Shown: positions 1-12,840 of the stretch, in pieces
Numbering within the stretch: the first letter of the stretch is position 1
How the letters are laid out: every line of letters starts with the position of its first letter
Assembly: GCA_009617715.1 (NCBI GenBank)
Contig: VTFK01000069.1
Location: 868,001 to 932,000, forward strand
DNA length: 64,000 bases
Source: Plectrocnemia conspersa
Lineage: Eukaryota; Arthropoda; Insecta; Trichoptera; Polycentropodidae
Direction of reading: 5' to 3'
Notes under the pieces: model-generated
The model's input: only the letters and a program-made list of their open reading frames with translations
What the model was told of the DNA's origin: nothing
Database searches by the model: none
Translations under genes and position numbers: made by a program

Positions 1-384
1 ATGTCATTTTTAGTACATTGTTTTTTAAAACTTAAAAAAAATATACATGTTAACGCGACCTTAGATATTCATATGCAAGAAAACCTCATATTGGTAAAAT
101 ATAAAATAAGTATTGATTAATTAAAACATGCTTTAAAAGATTTCCAATTTTAACTAGATTAGAAATCTAATTTACCTTGAATTTATTCTTGGTACTTTAA
201 CCCATGATTTATCTTAGTGTCAGTCTTAAGTTATGATGTTAGGTGCACCAAAATATATTTTTTTAATAATACGATAACTAAAAATAACAATTAATTTGAT
301 TTAAAGACTTGAAAATATATGTTAGTGAATAAGCATTTTTTTGGAAATTTACGTGCTCAATACTATAAATTTAATTTTACTGTT

Positions 385-790
385 TCAGTGAAATTATATC
401 CATATACTAATATAAAATATAATCTAACTAAAATATAAGCTGCTTTAAAATGTCTATGACTGTTCTAACCCAAACCTAATCAAACCCAACTTGACCTTAC
501 AAAAGTTTTAATACTTTATACTTGAACTTTCAATAGATTAATTCGTTAAGGTTAGGCTTAGGTTACGTTAAGTTGCTTTTAAATATTATAGTATTTTTAA
601 GTAAATTTTATAACTTTCATTGTATTTGGTTAATTTGTTTAGGTTAGGTTTGAGTAAATAAATAGCAAATGGACGTTCTTAAACTGTCAAATTCAATTTT
701 ATAGACATTTTAGAGTAGCATATAAATTCACTAAAGCCGATCAGTTAAATTTATTCCAAAATAATTTATACAATACTAGTGAAAAAAATT
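385..790. mobile_element. Inverted-arm non-autonomous element, copy 1
   Basis: The left arm carries GCTGCTTTAAAATGTCTAT then AACCCAAACCTAATC. The right arm carries the complements (GTTTAGGTTAGGTTTGAG, then an ATAGACATTTTAGAGTAGC-type block). Outer parts hold CAGTGAA and CTAGTGAAA motifs. The same arrangement recurs near 62.75-63.32 kb, and the right arm near 56.87-57.05 kb. Exact ends and target duplications are not resolved because the copies are old. Confidence 0.6.
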
Positions 791-1204
791 AGTCCCAACA
801 CCCTTTAAAACCCCATAGAAAAGAGTCTTTAAATGATCATAATACCAACTGTTTGGGGCCTTTAAAAATACAAAATATACATTGACAAAATAAGCAGTAC
901 AACTAAAACAATTTTTTTTTGCAAAAATAAACAAATTTAACTTCATTTACAAATTTTGTTTGTTTGGCGTCACGTCAAATGTACGCGAGTAAGAGACCTC
1001 TTCCTAATCAGATAAGCGTATATAAGCTCATACATAGCACATATATTTCACCTCCATTCTGAATTTGCTTGCATCAGCACTTAATTAAGAAATTTATCCT
1101 GATACGACAAAAATATAAATTTAATTCACTTATTATTTGATTGAACTTCTGACAGAAACCTTTCACTAGTTACTTAGGGCACAAGAGAATTTATCTGAAC
1201 TTGT

Positions 1205-1350
1205 ATGAACATTGTAAGGATAGGCTAACCATCGACAAACGTGATTGAGAAGGTCGGAAAAACAGCCGCTTCTCTCTCCGCGTCAACCTTGGTCCAGATA
1301 CGACGTCAAAATTCAAAGTTCAACCTAATCTCCAGAGACAAAACATCAAA
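1205..1350 (+). repeat. Diverged repeat pair, copy 1 (partner at 6.88 kb)
   Basis: AAGGATAGGCTAACCATCGA..., AACAGCCGCTTCTCTCTCCG, CGTCAACCTTGGTCCAGATA and CGACGTCAAAATTCAAAG align in order with the segment at 6880-7010. No coding sense is visible. It is probably an old interspersed element. Confidence 0.55.
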
Positions 1351-4276
1351 GATATACTATAAATATTAAGCTATACGTAAATTTTAAATTGTGGCACAAT
1401 AAATTTGTTTTCAAATAATGAAAATCTGACTTAAAACTTTTCATAAAATAATTATTAAAATGAGTAGTTATCTAAACTTATTATGAGTTTTGATTCTTGT
1501 ATTTTAGTTAAATACATTGTTAATTCAAATAATAGTTACTCATAAACTAAAATGTACTTATAATCTAAATTAAATATTCAATAATATATTACAATTTACT
1601 ATTTCATTTTTGCTACTTTACCTCTGAACAGTTTTCAATAAAACGATTTTTATTAAAAAAAGTTTCATATATTTCCAAACGTGTCGAAACCAGGTGACAG
1701 TAATTAACTGCGGTCTGCTACCGCATTTAACAACTTCGACTTTCAATATATATAACGTTTTTTCCTCTAATAAAATAAAAAAATCAAGCAATAATTTGTT
1801 CCCTCCGAAACCTCGAACTAATTGAAAATTTAATCACCGACCCGTAAATTAAATATTACCTGTCGAAAAAATTACAACTTTTTTTCCTTCTTAAAAAAAA
1901 AAAAATATATATATAAAAAAAACCTGTAATAATAATATTTTTTTAACTTTTTTAATGCATATCGTATCTGTATGCGTATATTCATACTGAGGGACTCATT
2001 TGCATATACGCCATTCAGTCGGTTGCAATAAAAGTAATTTTTGCCCGTTCAATTATGGCTGAAAGCTGAATACGTAATTTATGATAATTCAGTTGTTATA
2101 CCCGTTATACCTATTATCGTGGAATTAACATAGTAAATTGGTATCAGTTTAAGTGATACGATGCGTGTCCAAAATGCATGTAAATGCTGATCTGATCGTA
2201 ATCCCATCATAAATTAAATATCATATAATTCTAAAAGGATTTAAATCAATCAAAACTTTTTTCTGTCCCAAAATTAATTAAAGACCCATTATGTGTATGA
2301 TACACTTTGAATATATAATACTTAACAAGTATTGCAATATGTTTTAAATTATCTGTTTAAAAATGGATTGGGGATACTAAAACTACTCAATAATAAAATC
2401 ATAAAATAAAAGCTCATTTAAAGTTTTTATAATTACATTATACAAAACGATTTTTGCTATTAAGTAAATGTAACCTAATTTACATATTAAATTACACGGT
2501 AATTTTAGCAGTAAAAATATTTTTTTACAGTTTCGCTAATATAAAAAAATTAAATAATTTTCTTTAATATATGCGTAGTTCTTAACGTATTTAATTTACA
2601 GTTATTCGCTCTTGATTATAATATAATTATTTCAGCTATTAATTAATTGTAATTTTAAGTCTAGTACAATAAATCTAATACCTAAAATACTTGAGTTTAA
2701 ATTCCATATGAAATCAAGTGGTTTTTTTTATTTATATAAAATAGATTTTCATGATTTTTATAGTTTTACGGATAAATTACGTAAATAACAATTAGAAACA
2801 TATATTGATTGCTTAATATGATAAAAGCTTATAATTTTAAAAATATATGTAACTGATTTACAGACTTTGGCTTAGGTTATTGATTGTGCTTACATTGTAG
2901 TAATGCATTGGGCTAATGCCTGTCAAAGTATAACAAAATATAAACAATAGATTAATTAATAATGCAACAAAAATTTTAACCTACATATAAAATATAAATA
3001 TTATATATATATGTTTTAAAATAGCTTTTTATTTTGAGACAGGGCATATTTTTTAGAGAAAAAAGTGTTTTTTCGTTAATACGAAAAAGTATGCCAAATA
3101 AGTATGCATAACATTACTAGGATTTAATATTTAACAAATTTTTAAAACAAGCATCAATTAGTTAGACATAATAAAATAACATGATTTATTATTTATTTAA
3201 GTTTTTTCTCAAAAAACACATTTTTTTATTAATTATTAAAATAATTTATGTAACCCTTCAGGTTTACGTTGCAAAAAAAATTCTTAATCGACTATTTAAA
3301 ATACGATTTTAATTTAAAGTGCCTGAAAAAGTAATACGAGTTTACGCATACAAAAAATAATAGGATATATAGAAATTTAACTTTAATAGTTAAGTATTTA
3401 TATTAGATTATTAATATGAGATTTAAACAATAGTTTAGTGTTTAATATGAAACTTATTTTTTCTATGGTATGATTTATATAGCATTTATTATATAATAAA
3501 TCATTTAATCACTTAACCTGTTAATTAGTCGGTCCTTACATTATTTATGTTTTTTTGACTAACAGAAAATGTTTGAAGAAGTTCACGCTAAATATTTGCT
3601 TATATTGAAGAAAAACGTTTAAATCAGAAATGCTTATTTTTTCACTACCTGCTCTAAATACAGCTATAAATTTAGTATATAAAATATTTTTTAATAATTC
3701 TCAATATTTAAATAAAAAATCATTATTTTGCATTTTTTTGAAGAAAAAAAACAATATTTTAATTTTAATTGTTTTCTTTTTGAAATTCCACTATTAAATA
3801 GTCTTTAAGAATATATAAAAAATATTTTTTATTAACTGGTCATCTCACTAGTAATTTATTTCAAGGTTATGCAGAAAAAATTGCAAAAAAATGCCTTTTA
3901 AATGTTATTCTAAAGTAGTTTAATTAATTAATTAAAAACAAATTATGCGAAAAAAAATGGTTGTAAAACAGATTGATTAACCATATTTTAAGTCTACTCT
4001 ATAATACTAAAAGTCTGGTTTTAACTTCATTACACAAACTAAGACTTTACAATTATTAGTATTATATAAATCATTCAAACGACAGTTTTAAACCAAGTAA
4101 TTGGAAATATCAACGCGTTTAGACAAAATGTTTTATAACAATAAGAACAGACATTCAGTAAATGCTTCTAAACAGAAAAACTATCATTTGAGAGTAAAAG
4201 GTGCAATAGACAATGTGTCAATCTAGCATAAAAACCGCTATTAAATTATTTTTCTTGCTTTAATGACTTTTAAAAT

Positions 4277-4560
4277 GTGTTTTCCTTGCAATTTTACTTA
4301 TTTAAGGCTTGTATATATTTCGAATATGCAAGCTATGCAATTGGCCAACCAACATCTGCATCTATAATTCGGGAAAGACGTATCGTATCAATAGTATATA
4401 ATATATCACACTTTGTCACATTGGCAGATGATCAAGTGATTAAGAATGAGATACGTACACATGCATTGAGAGCATATTCATACGATAAGAGACGCTAGAG
4501 AACCAGACCGAGACCGAGAACAAACAACAACAACAAACACATACAGCAGCAGTTGAATTA
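4277..4560 (+). repeat. Four-copy interspersed repeat family, copy 1
   Basis: The core AAGCTATGCAATTGGCCAAC, then CATCTGCATCTATAATTCGG, then TTTGTCACATTGGCAGATGA matches the copies at 16.13, 32.93 and 34.29 kb in the same orientation. It ends in a CAACAACAACAAACACATACAGCAGCAG-type purine/C tail that looks SINE-like. A 73-codon open frame through it is not conserved in the other copies. Confidence 0.6.
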
Positions 4561-4859
4561 TTACCTATATAATATATAATAATAAAAACATACAAAAGAG
4601 CAGCGATTGCTGCCTATAAAATATTATACTCGTATTGATGAAGTTAAAAAATTATTAAATTATTTAAAAAAAAAAAAAATAATATTTAATATACTAAAAA
4701 AATTAACTTTTCTCTAGACGAAGAGTAAATCTATTTAAAATATAAGGTGCGTACCTGATTCATGAAGAACCCATTCATATAAATATGTTTTTAATTATTA
4801 GCCACAAGCCAAAATTGTATAATAAATAATTGAAAATAAATATTCCCGTAACGCCTATT

Positions 4860-5360
4860 GTTACAGTTCGATGCAAGAATTGAACGTATAAATCTCGAGC
4901 CGTCCGAATAAATTCAACTAGTAACAGCGTTGTAACCCATTGATCAGCCGGTTACTGCCGCGCATCCCGGGCGCGTCACATAACCTCACAAATTCAAACG
5001 CCAACGGCAACGCCGATCGATCTCGTCCGTATTCGAATCGTAATTTCTTAAGCTCGGGTAATAGGGCGCCGCGTGGCCATAACGGCCATAGGATGGCTTG
5101 ACAAATAAGCCATATTCTAATGAAACGCGATTGTTTTAAGTATTATTTACGACGCGCGACAGCCGCGCTTTCCATATCAGAATTTATGTTGCAATAGCGT
5201 CGGGGGTAAAATGCGCAGAAAAGCGCTTTATTTATATACATATATTTGTATATACATAAAGCTAAACTGTTATGAACGCATACATACATAGGGGGTATAA
5301 AGTTGGCGCCCCTGCGAGATCAGCGACGGATGGTCGTTATCCTGTCGGGGTATATCATAC
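4860..5360. promoter_or_regulatory. CpG-rich island, candidate cis-regulatory element
   Basis: This segment is G+C-rich with many CG dinucleotides (for example GCCGCGCATCCCGGGCGCGTC, AACGCCAACGGCAACGCCGA, ACGACGCGCGACAGCCGCGC) in otherwise very AT-rich DNA. No open frame in it resembles a known protein. It may be an enhancer, or an undetected exon or promoter. Confidence 0.3.
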
Positions 5361-6879
5361 ATCTGTTGCCTACTGTATATTAAATATTATTAAAATACTT
5401 TATTTTTTCAGCAACGAAAATCTAGGCAGTTTAAACATATTTATGTACATATATACAGCCCATTACTATTATATTTATTAGTAGCATCGTACCGGTTGAA
5501 AAATCATAGGAGTCTGTTTCAACATATAAAGACCACAGGTGAGATAAAATTCATTTTATTATTTTAAAAGAAAATAAATCTTTTGCTGATATATATATAT
5601 ATTAATTTTTTATTTTAGATTATAAAAAATAAGCTTTGAAAATATACGATGGGGAATTTAGGTTAAAATTATAGACTTTGGTTTGACGTTTTCAAGAACA
5701 AAACACAAAATAAAAGACCTCGCTTAGGTTGCATCCAGAAAAAAAGCACTGGTGGATACAAACTAGCCAGAAGTCATTTAACTATTTAACATTTAACTAT
5801 TTAAATATATAACTTAGATTTACATGAAAAATAATTACATGATTTTTATATATTTTATTTATATCATATAATTTATATAGACTTCAAATATTTTTTAAGC
5901 AATATATAAAGTAGTATTTAATAAAATCATTTTATAAATTAAAATAATACATATAATCACAAAACATTATTTTCTACAGAAGAATACATTAGAACCTAGA
6001 TACAACAGACAAGTTATTCCTAAACAAAATGTATTTTATGGTACCAGTATTTTAAAATATAAAATAAAAATATATGGATTATTCCATAAGCTACGTGTAT
6101 TGAAAATAACGATTCGATTTTTTAAATATAAAACGATATCAAAAGCAAAGCGATAATAAAAAAATATAACATATATTTTAGCGACCGTTTGCTAAGCAAG
6201 ATAACAACGTTTCTTGGAACTGTTTATTTATAATTTTATGTCAGCAAAATATTTTAAAATTACTTTCAAAATACAATCCACAACTGTAAATCCTATTTAA
6301 AATTTAATTTATTACAGCACGCAAATTATCCATAATGCAATTGTAAATTTGATCAGTTCTATAACGCGAAATTTAATTAATTACTCATATACAGGAACAA
6401 CAAAACAACAGTGGCCTAATAACTTACACACTAATACAAATCACCTAATCATTCGAGACCTCTATTATTAAATGTATGGATTCGCAGGTATATTTACGCA
6501 CATATTCACAATTTTAGCTAGGCTCGAATGCGCATACCTCCGCTTCGGAAGGGCCACTTTGTACCTTTAGAAATTAATCAATTTGTTTGCGTTTGTGCGA
6601 GTTTGATTTCCACTTTTGGTGTTTATTTTGAGAAAGTTTCCAAACGAAAGGGTCGAGACCTATGGTCAAAGATCGGGGTCGGTTGCGTTTCAATCGGGTT
6701 ATAATCGAATACAGTCTTAATATAGAGTTAACCCTTTGCGCTGGCGGGCATTTTATAGTGAATGGATTAAGGACATATTTTAAAGTTTTTATATGTATTA
6801 TTAATGGTTGAACGATATTCACGTGACAAATTTTATTTAGACAAAAGATTTTTTTTAATTGAAAAGATTTAAACTTTTG

Positions 6880-7010
6880 CTAAGGCTACGCTGAATACCG
6901 ACAAATATGACTCTTAAAAAGCAGCCGCTTCCCACTTCACGTCAAACATAGTCCAACTACGAAGTCCAAAATCTAAGCTATAACTTTATCTTTGGAAAAA
7001 AGTCAGAGAA
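6880..7010 (+). repeat. Diverged repeat pair, copy 2 (partner at 1.2 kb)
   Basis: TAAGGCTACGCTGAATACCG, AGCAGCCGCTTCCCACTTCA, CGTCAAACATAGTCCAACTA and CGAAGTCCAAAATCTAAG align in order with 1205-1350. Both are in the same orientation, about 5.7 kb apart. Confidence 0.55.
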
Positions 7011-8002
7011 TACTACGGTATTTTAACAGAGAAGAATGGTATCGCTGATGAAATGAGTCCACTTCAAGAATTTTTGGCAAGAAAGTATATTTCTGATTTC
7101 AGGAAGATTAAAGTAACTGTGGTTTGTGGTTGACCTGGTTGTGGTTGAAACCTGCTGACACAGTGAGTTAAACTAACATATAAACTAGATGCTCATAGGA
7201 TAAAATTGCTTCGATTTTAATACGACTTCGGCTACACGAATAATGTGGGCGGAAAAGAAAATCATTTTAAAATTTTTTATGCATTTTTTTTATTACGTCC
7301 ATGTTAAAAATACAGATACGTGGTCAACCTAAGTGACATTTGCGTTCTTATTAACGAAGATGCAAGAAGAGAAGAACGCGAATTTTTGAAAAAAATCATG
7401 TTTAAAGGTAAATGCGCAAGTCAAAGTACAGCTGCATTCTGATGAAATGCGTTAAAGCGGATACCAGGGGCGGGGAAAGTTGCACAAGAGGTGGATATTT
7501 TAGTGCTTAAGAACACAATATCACAGATTGGTGAAATTGTGTTATTTTCAGGATTTTTATCGTCCTCCTTGTTGTGAAAATTATTAAAGATAAAATTCGT
7601 TCTAAAATATTTTATTCAAAAGACGCAATTTTTTTTAACAATTTTTACGATTTGATCAAGATCAAGAGCAATAGCTTTTTTCGTAAAATTTGTATTATTT
7701 TTTTCTTGATGGCGTATGATTTAAAGTTTCATTACTAGTTTATACTTGATTACCAAAAAAATTTTAATTGAATATATTTCGCTACAAATCTCTATAAATT
7801 AACCACTCAGTCTACAACTCCGGAGCACAGTTTCTAAAACAATGCCTCGCCGGATTCTTAGAGTGCACGAAGCCGCCGACCGGTCACAATTATACAATAA
7901 TACAGTGAGAGTGAGCTTTGAAACTCATCGGATGATAAATTTAACAGCGGATAGTGTGTTATAGAGGGACTGGAGGGGAATAGATGAATGCTTGGGACTC
8001 AC

Positions 8003-8098
8003 CTGCAGCAGCAGAGATACGGAAACAATGCCTTGCGCTTTGTAAAGTGCCTCCGAAAAGTTGGAATACAGCTGCGAGTTGAACCCGGATATTTGAAT
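8003..8098 (-). CDS. CA10-like: Carbonic anhydrase-related protein (CA10/CA11-like), internal exon C
   Basis: This exon has 32 codons on the minus strand, phase 0 at both ends, with acceptor TTTCAG just above 8098 and a GTGAGT donor at 7997-8002. It starts IQISGFNSQLYSNF and ends IVSVSLLLQ. It continues directly from FPAE of exon B: the joined FPAE-IQ segment matches the alpha-CA strand that carries the third zinc ligand, His119 in CAII. Here that position is Gln2 of the exon (8093-8095), as in vertebrate CA10/CA11, so zinc hydration activity should be absent. NSQLYSNFSEA is a strong CARP signature, and Asn13-Phe-Ser is another sequon. About 100-120 residues of C-terminal domain normally follow. 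I see no exon for them between 8002 and 1, so they probably lie beyond the window. Confidence 0.97.
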
Positions 8099-8099
8099 C

Positions 8100-8300
8100 T
8101 GAAACAATGAAACATGTGACAATGTGTCTCGCAATTAAACTACTAATCCGAAATCTGCCGCCAAACAATGTGACACTTTGCGAATTTTGCACAATCCGAG
8201 TTTGGCGCTCGCGCGCGCCACTGCAATTAAGTCGCGGTTTGACTCGCGAGCGTTTTTGGACAATCGCAAAATGCTTCGTGTATTTTGACACATCAGCCGA
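8100..8300. promoter_or_regulatory. CpG-rich segment next to CARP exon C
   Basis: The segment lies in the intron just before exon C. It contains GGCGCTCGCGCGCGCCACTG and GACTCGCGAGCG. It is strongly CpG-rich but its frames carry no CARP similarity. Proximity to a splice acceptor makes a splicing or intronic regulatory role as likely as an enhancer role. Confidence 0.25.
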
Positions 8301-9035
8301 TTCTAAATTTGTTGGTTATTTTTTTTATTTTAACTATAAAAAAGCATTTACATTATTAAAAGGCAATTTGCGTATGTAGATTTTTTATGTATTATATTTA
8401 ACGTAAAAGCTAATTTTAAATCAAATTTTATTTAATTTAGCAGCTAAACTCAGTCTAAAATAGTTCAATACATAGCCATAGCAGAGCTTAACTATCAAAA
8501 CTTGTCGGTTTATATCATATTTGAATAATTTTCAAGCTAATGTGTTTTATGGTCCAATCTGATGATCCTACAGTTTACTTGTCAATTCTGTATTTTTTGC
8601 TATTAGAAATAATTTGGCATTGTTTAAACTTAAGTTTATATATGTAGATTTATTTGGGTATTCAGCATGATATATATTAATTAAAAAAATATTTTCGGAT
8701 CTAGCAATACCTGGTGATAACTTTAAAACAAGCCTAACAAAAATAAATCTGCAATTCTTACCTAGTAGTAATTGTCAATTCATTTTTGTACGACTTACTT
8801 TTGAGACTGTCTAGACTTTTTAATTCAAAGGAGTAAAATTTACTTAAATTTACCTGCTACTTATATGAATTTTAATGCTAGTACTTTTTTGTTGTTGATT
8901 TTTTGATGACGTTTATTTCAATATTATAATTAATTATTTAAAAATACTAATTATATAATATATGCTATGTACAATATATCACTATTTTATATTTATTCTT
9001 ACATTTACAATAAAAATAAAAAAAATAAAAGGTTC

Positions 9036-9084
9036 TATATATATTTGCTTTTTATTTAAGAAAAATAAAAAGCAAATATATATA
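9036..9084. repeat. Perfect 22-bp-stem AT-rich hairpin
   Basis: Positions 9036-9057 and 9063-9084 are exact reverse complements (arm TATATATATTTGCTTTTTAT plus TT) around a 5-nt loop, AAGAA. The flanks are A-rich and show no terminal-repeat or pre-miRNA-like bulges. Confidence 0.8.
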
Positions 9085-9962
9085 AAAAAAAATATTAAAC
9101 CAAAAAATAATTTGAGTACATTTCAGAGAAGATCTAGATCTAAATCTAGGTATAAAAATATCTGTTCTTTAATTGTATAGTAAATATTATCATATGATTT
9201 ATAAAATATTATTTTTATAGCTTTATTTAGAAAAAATATTATTACTGGTTTTACTCTACACTGGGCAGGTATATATAAAAATAGGTTTAAAGATAAAAAA
9301 ATATTTAATTAGTTAGCGCGATATTTTTAATAAATATTGGTCTATGGACCGCAATGGCGGCAAGCCTTTTAGAGCGAAGTTTTAAAATATGGTTATTAAC
9401 TTTAAACTTAGCCAAGGTTTTTGTATTTAAAGCTTGTTTTTTAATTTACTGTTCAGTTTAAAGATATGGTGGCAGAATTCATCTACGTTTTGTGAAAATA
9501 ATAGTTTTTATTTTAATTTTTCACCTATTAAAATATTTTTGTAATTTATTTGCGATAGGTACAATACCGTAAATATTAATAAACGCATATTTTATTATAT
9601 TTTTAGTATATCGTTCTTATACAAATTAATGAGGAACGGTTCGAGCAAACTTTTGATCAAAATTATTTTCTTAAGATTGTACTTTATTTTTAAGTGTTGA
9701 TTAAAGAAAACAAAAACAAATTTGTATGCTAATATTTACGAAACGTTGTTGCTATTGAAAAATTGAAATTCATTTCGAAAACTTGTTGCTGATTTTTATT
9801 TTTGAGGTTGTTAGAAATAATATAGAATAATATGCATTTTTAATATTTACATATATGAGAAATAAAATCGTATTTTTCACCTATATTTAAATTAAGTCAA
9901 TTAAATAATTAAAATATTAAATTATAAAAATATTTTTTGCCACATATTATGAAAATAACCAG

Positions 9963-10045
9963 CACGATAGACGAGTGGTATAAGTCTTTGACTATGGACC
10001 TAAAAGACCTAGGTTCGAATTCTATATTGAATATTATCTATCGTG
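9963..10045 (+). repeat. tRNA-like SINE head or decayed tRNA
   Basis: An 83-nt segment closes with an 8-bp stem (CACGATAG / CTATCGTG). GACGAGTGGTATAAGTC resembles a class II tRNA D-arm and RNA polymerase III A box. AGGTTCGAATTCTA (10010 on) is a good B box and T-arm, about 35 nt after the A box. An extra 11 nt between the T-arm and the closing stem, and a weak anticodon stem, argue against a working tRNA. A tRNA-Leu/Ser-derived SINE or pseudogene is the best reading. The anticodon cannot be assigned. Confidence 0.45.
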
Positions 10046-11582
10046 TCTATGAAATCGAAATTAGTGATTATTATATAATTTAAATGCCTATCAATCATCA
10101 CATATTAGGTTTACCTACATGTTTCTAATCTTATGGATGAATATCGTGATTATTAATTAAAATCCAACAAGGTCTAACATATTAGGTATAATAAAATGAT
10201 CTAATAATAAGCTACTAAAATAGCTTGTATGTATTAAAAAAAAAAATCTAGTTAATATTTATGACATAACAATGAATTATAATTAGTTTTGATTAATTAT
10301 GGGTATTATTACATAAAAGTATAAAAAATATAGTTCTTAATATATAATATAAATATAATTCACGTTTAAGTTTAATAAAACGTTAGGCACTTACATTTTT
10401 GTGTATTTTTAATATTTTTATTAAATATGAATCATCAATATTTACAAAAAAAGTGAAATGTGATTAAGTTTTATTTTATAAATATTTTTTAAATTAAAAA
10501 TATCTTTCGGGATCACCCATTATCATTGCATAAGCAAAAAGAGTCTCACAAAAACAATTAAAATATTTTGTGACCCTTTGATCTTCGAAGATACAAAGAT
10601 TCTCTTTGACATAAACAAACAATATTGCATTATTATTGCAAGAAAAGAATTAGTTGCATTTAGACTCATAAAACTAATTGATTTGTCTCTCCTTAATCTT
10701 CCAAGAAAAAAACCGTGGAACGGATCTATTAAAAAACCGTGAATAAAAACATGGATTACAGCATATATTTTATTATATTTAATTGAATAATTATAGCTTA
10801 ACTGAGATTATTTTATCTCCACTGCCATTGTTGATTTAGGATTGAAAATATCGAAATAAAAAATATTCAGTTACTAAATAGCATCATTGATAAGACTTCT
10901 ATCAACAAACACACTAAAATAATAGTTATTTTATAAAAAAATAAACATTTTTACAAATGTAAGAAAAAAACGCAACGACTACTACCACTACGCTTTCGAC
11001 TTGGTTTAAATAAAAGTTTCACTAAACTTGGAGCAAGCTAAACTCACCAAATCGACGAACACAACGCTTAGTTAAAGGGTAAAAAAACCGTTTTTTACTT
11101 TACATCTGATCTGGTCGAGCTAAAACAGTCACTAAATTACCTCTATATACTGCGCGCATGGTAATTAAACAAAGCACACAGTGCTCTCGAGCTCCTTTGA
11201 GGATTTATTGCATATGTTTTATATATGCTGATTGAATTTGTGGTCCTCTTAAAGCAGTACACTAAAATTTGTTACTATATCTGTGCGATAAAATACATTG
11301 TGTTCCATTATACAAACAAATTTAAATGGTGCTTTTGCTCAAGTGTAGATCATAGAATAATATTCATTGACGTTAAATGTCAATCTATTTTCAACAGCAT
11401 AATAAAGTTTTTACTATTCTCAGTAAAATATATATTTTTTAGAACACACTACGTACATTTGCGAAAAATAAAAATTTGGAATGACAAATATCTAATAAGA
11501 ATTGAAAAAATATAAGGAATTCTTTATGTAGGTAGCAATTTATATGTTCTTTATATGAAACATATTAACCTTCATCGAAATA

Positions 11583-12260
11583 AAATATTACAAAAATAGT
11601 TTTTTGCTTCAAAACAAGCGATGTATTAGATCGATCGGATCCCATACGAGCCTTTTTGAGACTTGCAGAAAAGTTAACGCTCTTAATTTCTTTCTTTTGC
11701 CGATTAAGAATTGAATTTCTGGAATACTATAGAATTATTAAACACCCTCTTAATAGTCACTATGAAAAAATAATATAAAATTTGTTTACAAAATAGCGGC
11801 CAATTTAAAAACTAAAAGTGTCATAACCTTGCGAAATGACATCCAACTAAGAAATATTTAAGCAAAAAGTGCTAAGAAGCTTTATGCGCATATAAAATTT
11901 TTTTTTTTTTAAAAAACGAGTTTTAAGGTAAATTGACCGGACCCCCATACGAGCTTTTATGCGGCATATAGTTACCGCTGGTATTTTATTCCTTTTAAAG
12001 ATTAAGACTTAAATTTTTAATACAAAATAGAGTTTACAAAACCCCTTAAGATACCGTTAAAAGAAATTAAAATTTAATAAAATAAGTTTTTTGCTCCGAA
12101 GCAAGGTTAGTGTTATGAGTCGATCGCCCCACCATACAAACGCTTATAAGACATGCTACACAGTTAAGGTTAGTATATATAAGGAGTTGAATTTTAGTGA
12201 CAATGTAGAATTCTTATGCACCCTGTATAGGTTTGCTAGCAAAATCCAATGTGTCAATTT
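11583..12260 (+). repeat. Decayed tandem repeat array (three units)
   Basis: Three diverged units share an ordered block set. These are a T-rich AGTTTTTTGCT(T/C)C head, a GATCGATCGGATCCCATACG block (11633 on; GACCGGACCCCCATACGAGC at 11936 on; GTCGATCGCCCCACCATAC at 12119 on), then GAGC.TTT...A, GTTA.CGCT and a run ending CCC(T/C)TTAA. Spacing between the blocks is about 303 and 185 bp, so the period is not uniform. The whole array has accumulated indels. Confidence 0.5.
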
Positions 12261-12539
12261 TTTGCAAAAAAAATTTTTAATTTTAATGAAAAGATGGCTA
12301 TACATAAAACGTTTACAAATTTAACGATGATTTAAAAAGTATGATTAAAAATATTTATTATTATTGTAAGAAAACCCAAATCTATCTGTAAATATATGTA
12401 TATATTATAAAACAATAAAAATACTATAAAGTGATTTTAATTATGTATTTGCATATTTAACTCACGCGTATGAATATGTTTGCTAACGTACTTTATTTCT
12501 TTCCAAACTCGATATTACGAGCGTGAAATTTGCATACTG

Positions 12540-12840
12540 AAAAACACGGTTCAAGCTGCTCGAGCCGTTAATTTTGTCGCAGTTAACTGTCGACGGTTAA
12601 CTGCTCGAAATATTCGCAACATCCGAGAGTAAGAGAGAAGGCGTGAATCGATGGAAAGAAAGCAGGTGTCAATAATTACGTTTGGGAAAAGGAAACTTTT
12701 GTCATTATTTCGACTACGGGGCGTTCCGGAACGGTCATTCCAGAGTGCGGTACGGTGCCGGAAAATATTCGCGATACAGTACACCGAATGTGCGGTTTCC
12801 GTTCACGTGCGATCGCACGATTCTCTTGTATATAATTAAG
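12540..12840. promoter_or_regulatory. CpG-rich island, candidate cis-regulatory element
   Basis: It contains GTTCCGGAACGGTCATTCCA, GGTACGGTGCCGG and CACGTGCGATCGCACG. GTGCGATCGCAC is a perfect 12-bp palindrome (12807 on). Overlapping open frames on both strands are short and unlike any family I know. Confidence 0.3.

Larger units (their letters stand above)
1..8002. other. Intron or 3' flank downstream of CARP exon C
   Basis: The GTGAGT donor at 7997-8002 shows that transcription continues toward coordinate 1. I found no minus-strand match to the C-terminal CARP exons (for example the conserved LPDT..YMTYDGS.T.P.C.E or GNNYRPPQP blocks). Contents are an inverted-arm element near 0.4-0.8 kb, a diverged repeat pair (1.2 and 6.9 kb), one copy of the four-copy repeat family (4.3 kb) and a CpG-rich island (4.86-5.36 kb). 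The intervals 1.35-4.2 and 5.5-6.5 kb are AT-rich with long A and T runs and show nothing interpretable. Confidence 0.7.

Noticed and set aside
549..660. TTAGG-like words resembling insect telomere repeat
   Set aside because: Only one or two units in a row. The same words occur in the arms of the dispersed inverted-arm element, so they are element sequence, not telomere.
4277..4498. 73-codon frame across the first copy of the AGCGATGCAATTGG repeat
   Set aside because: Other copies of the repeat have stops at different places and no shared reading frame, so the repeat is treated as non-coding.
7321..7440. Plus-strand frame encoding about 40 residues rich in Glu and Arg
   Set aside because: Short, isolated, AT-rich flanks, no recognised motif and no splice signals; kept out as probable chance.
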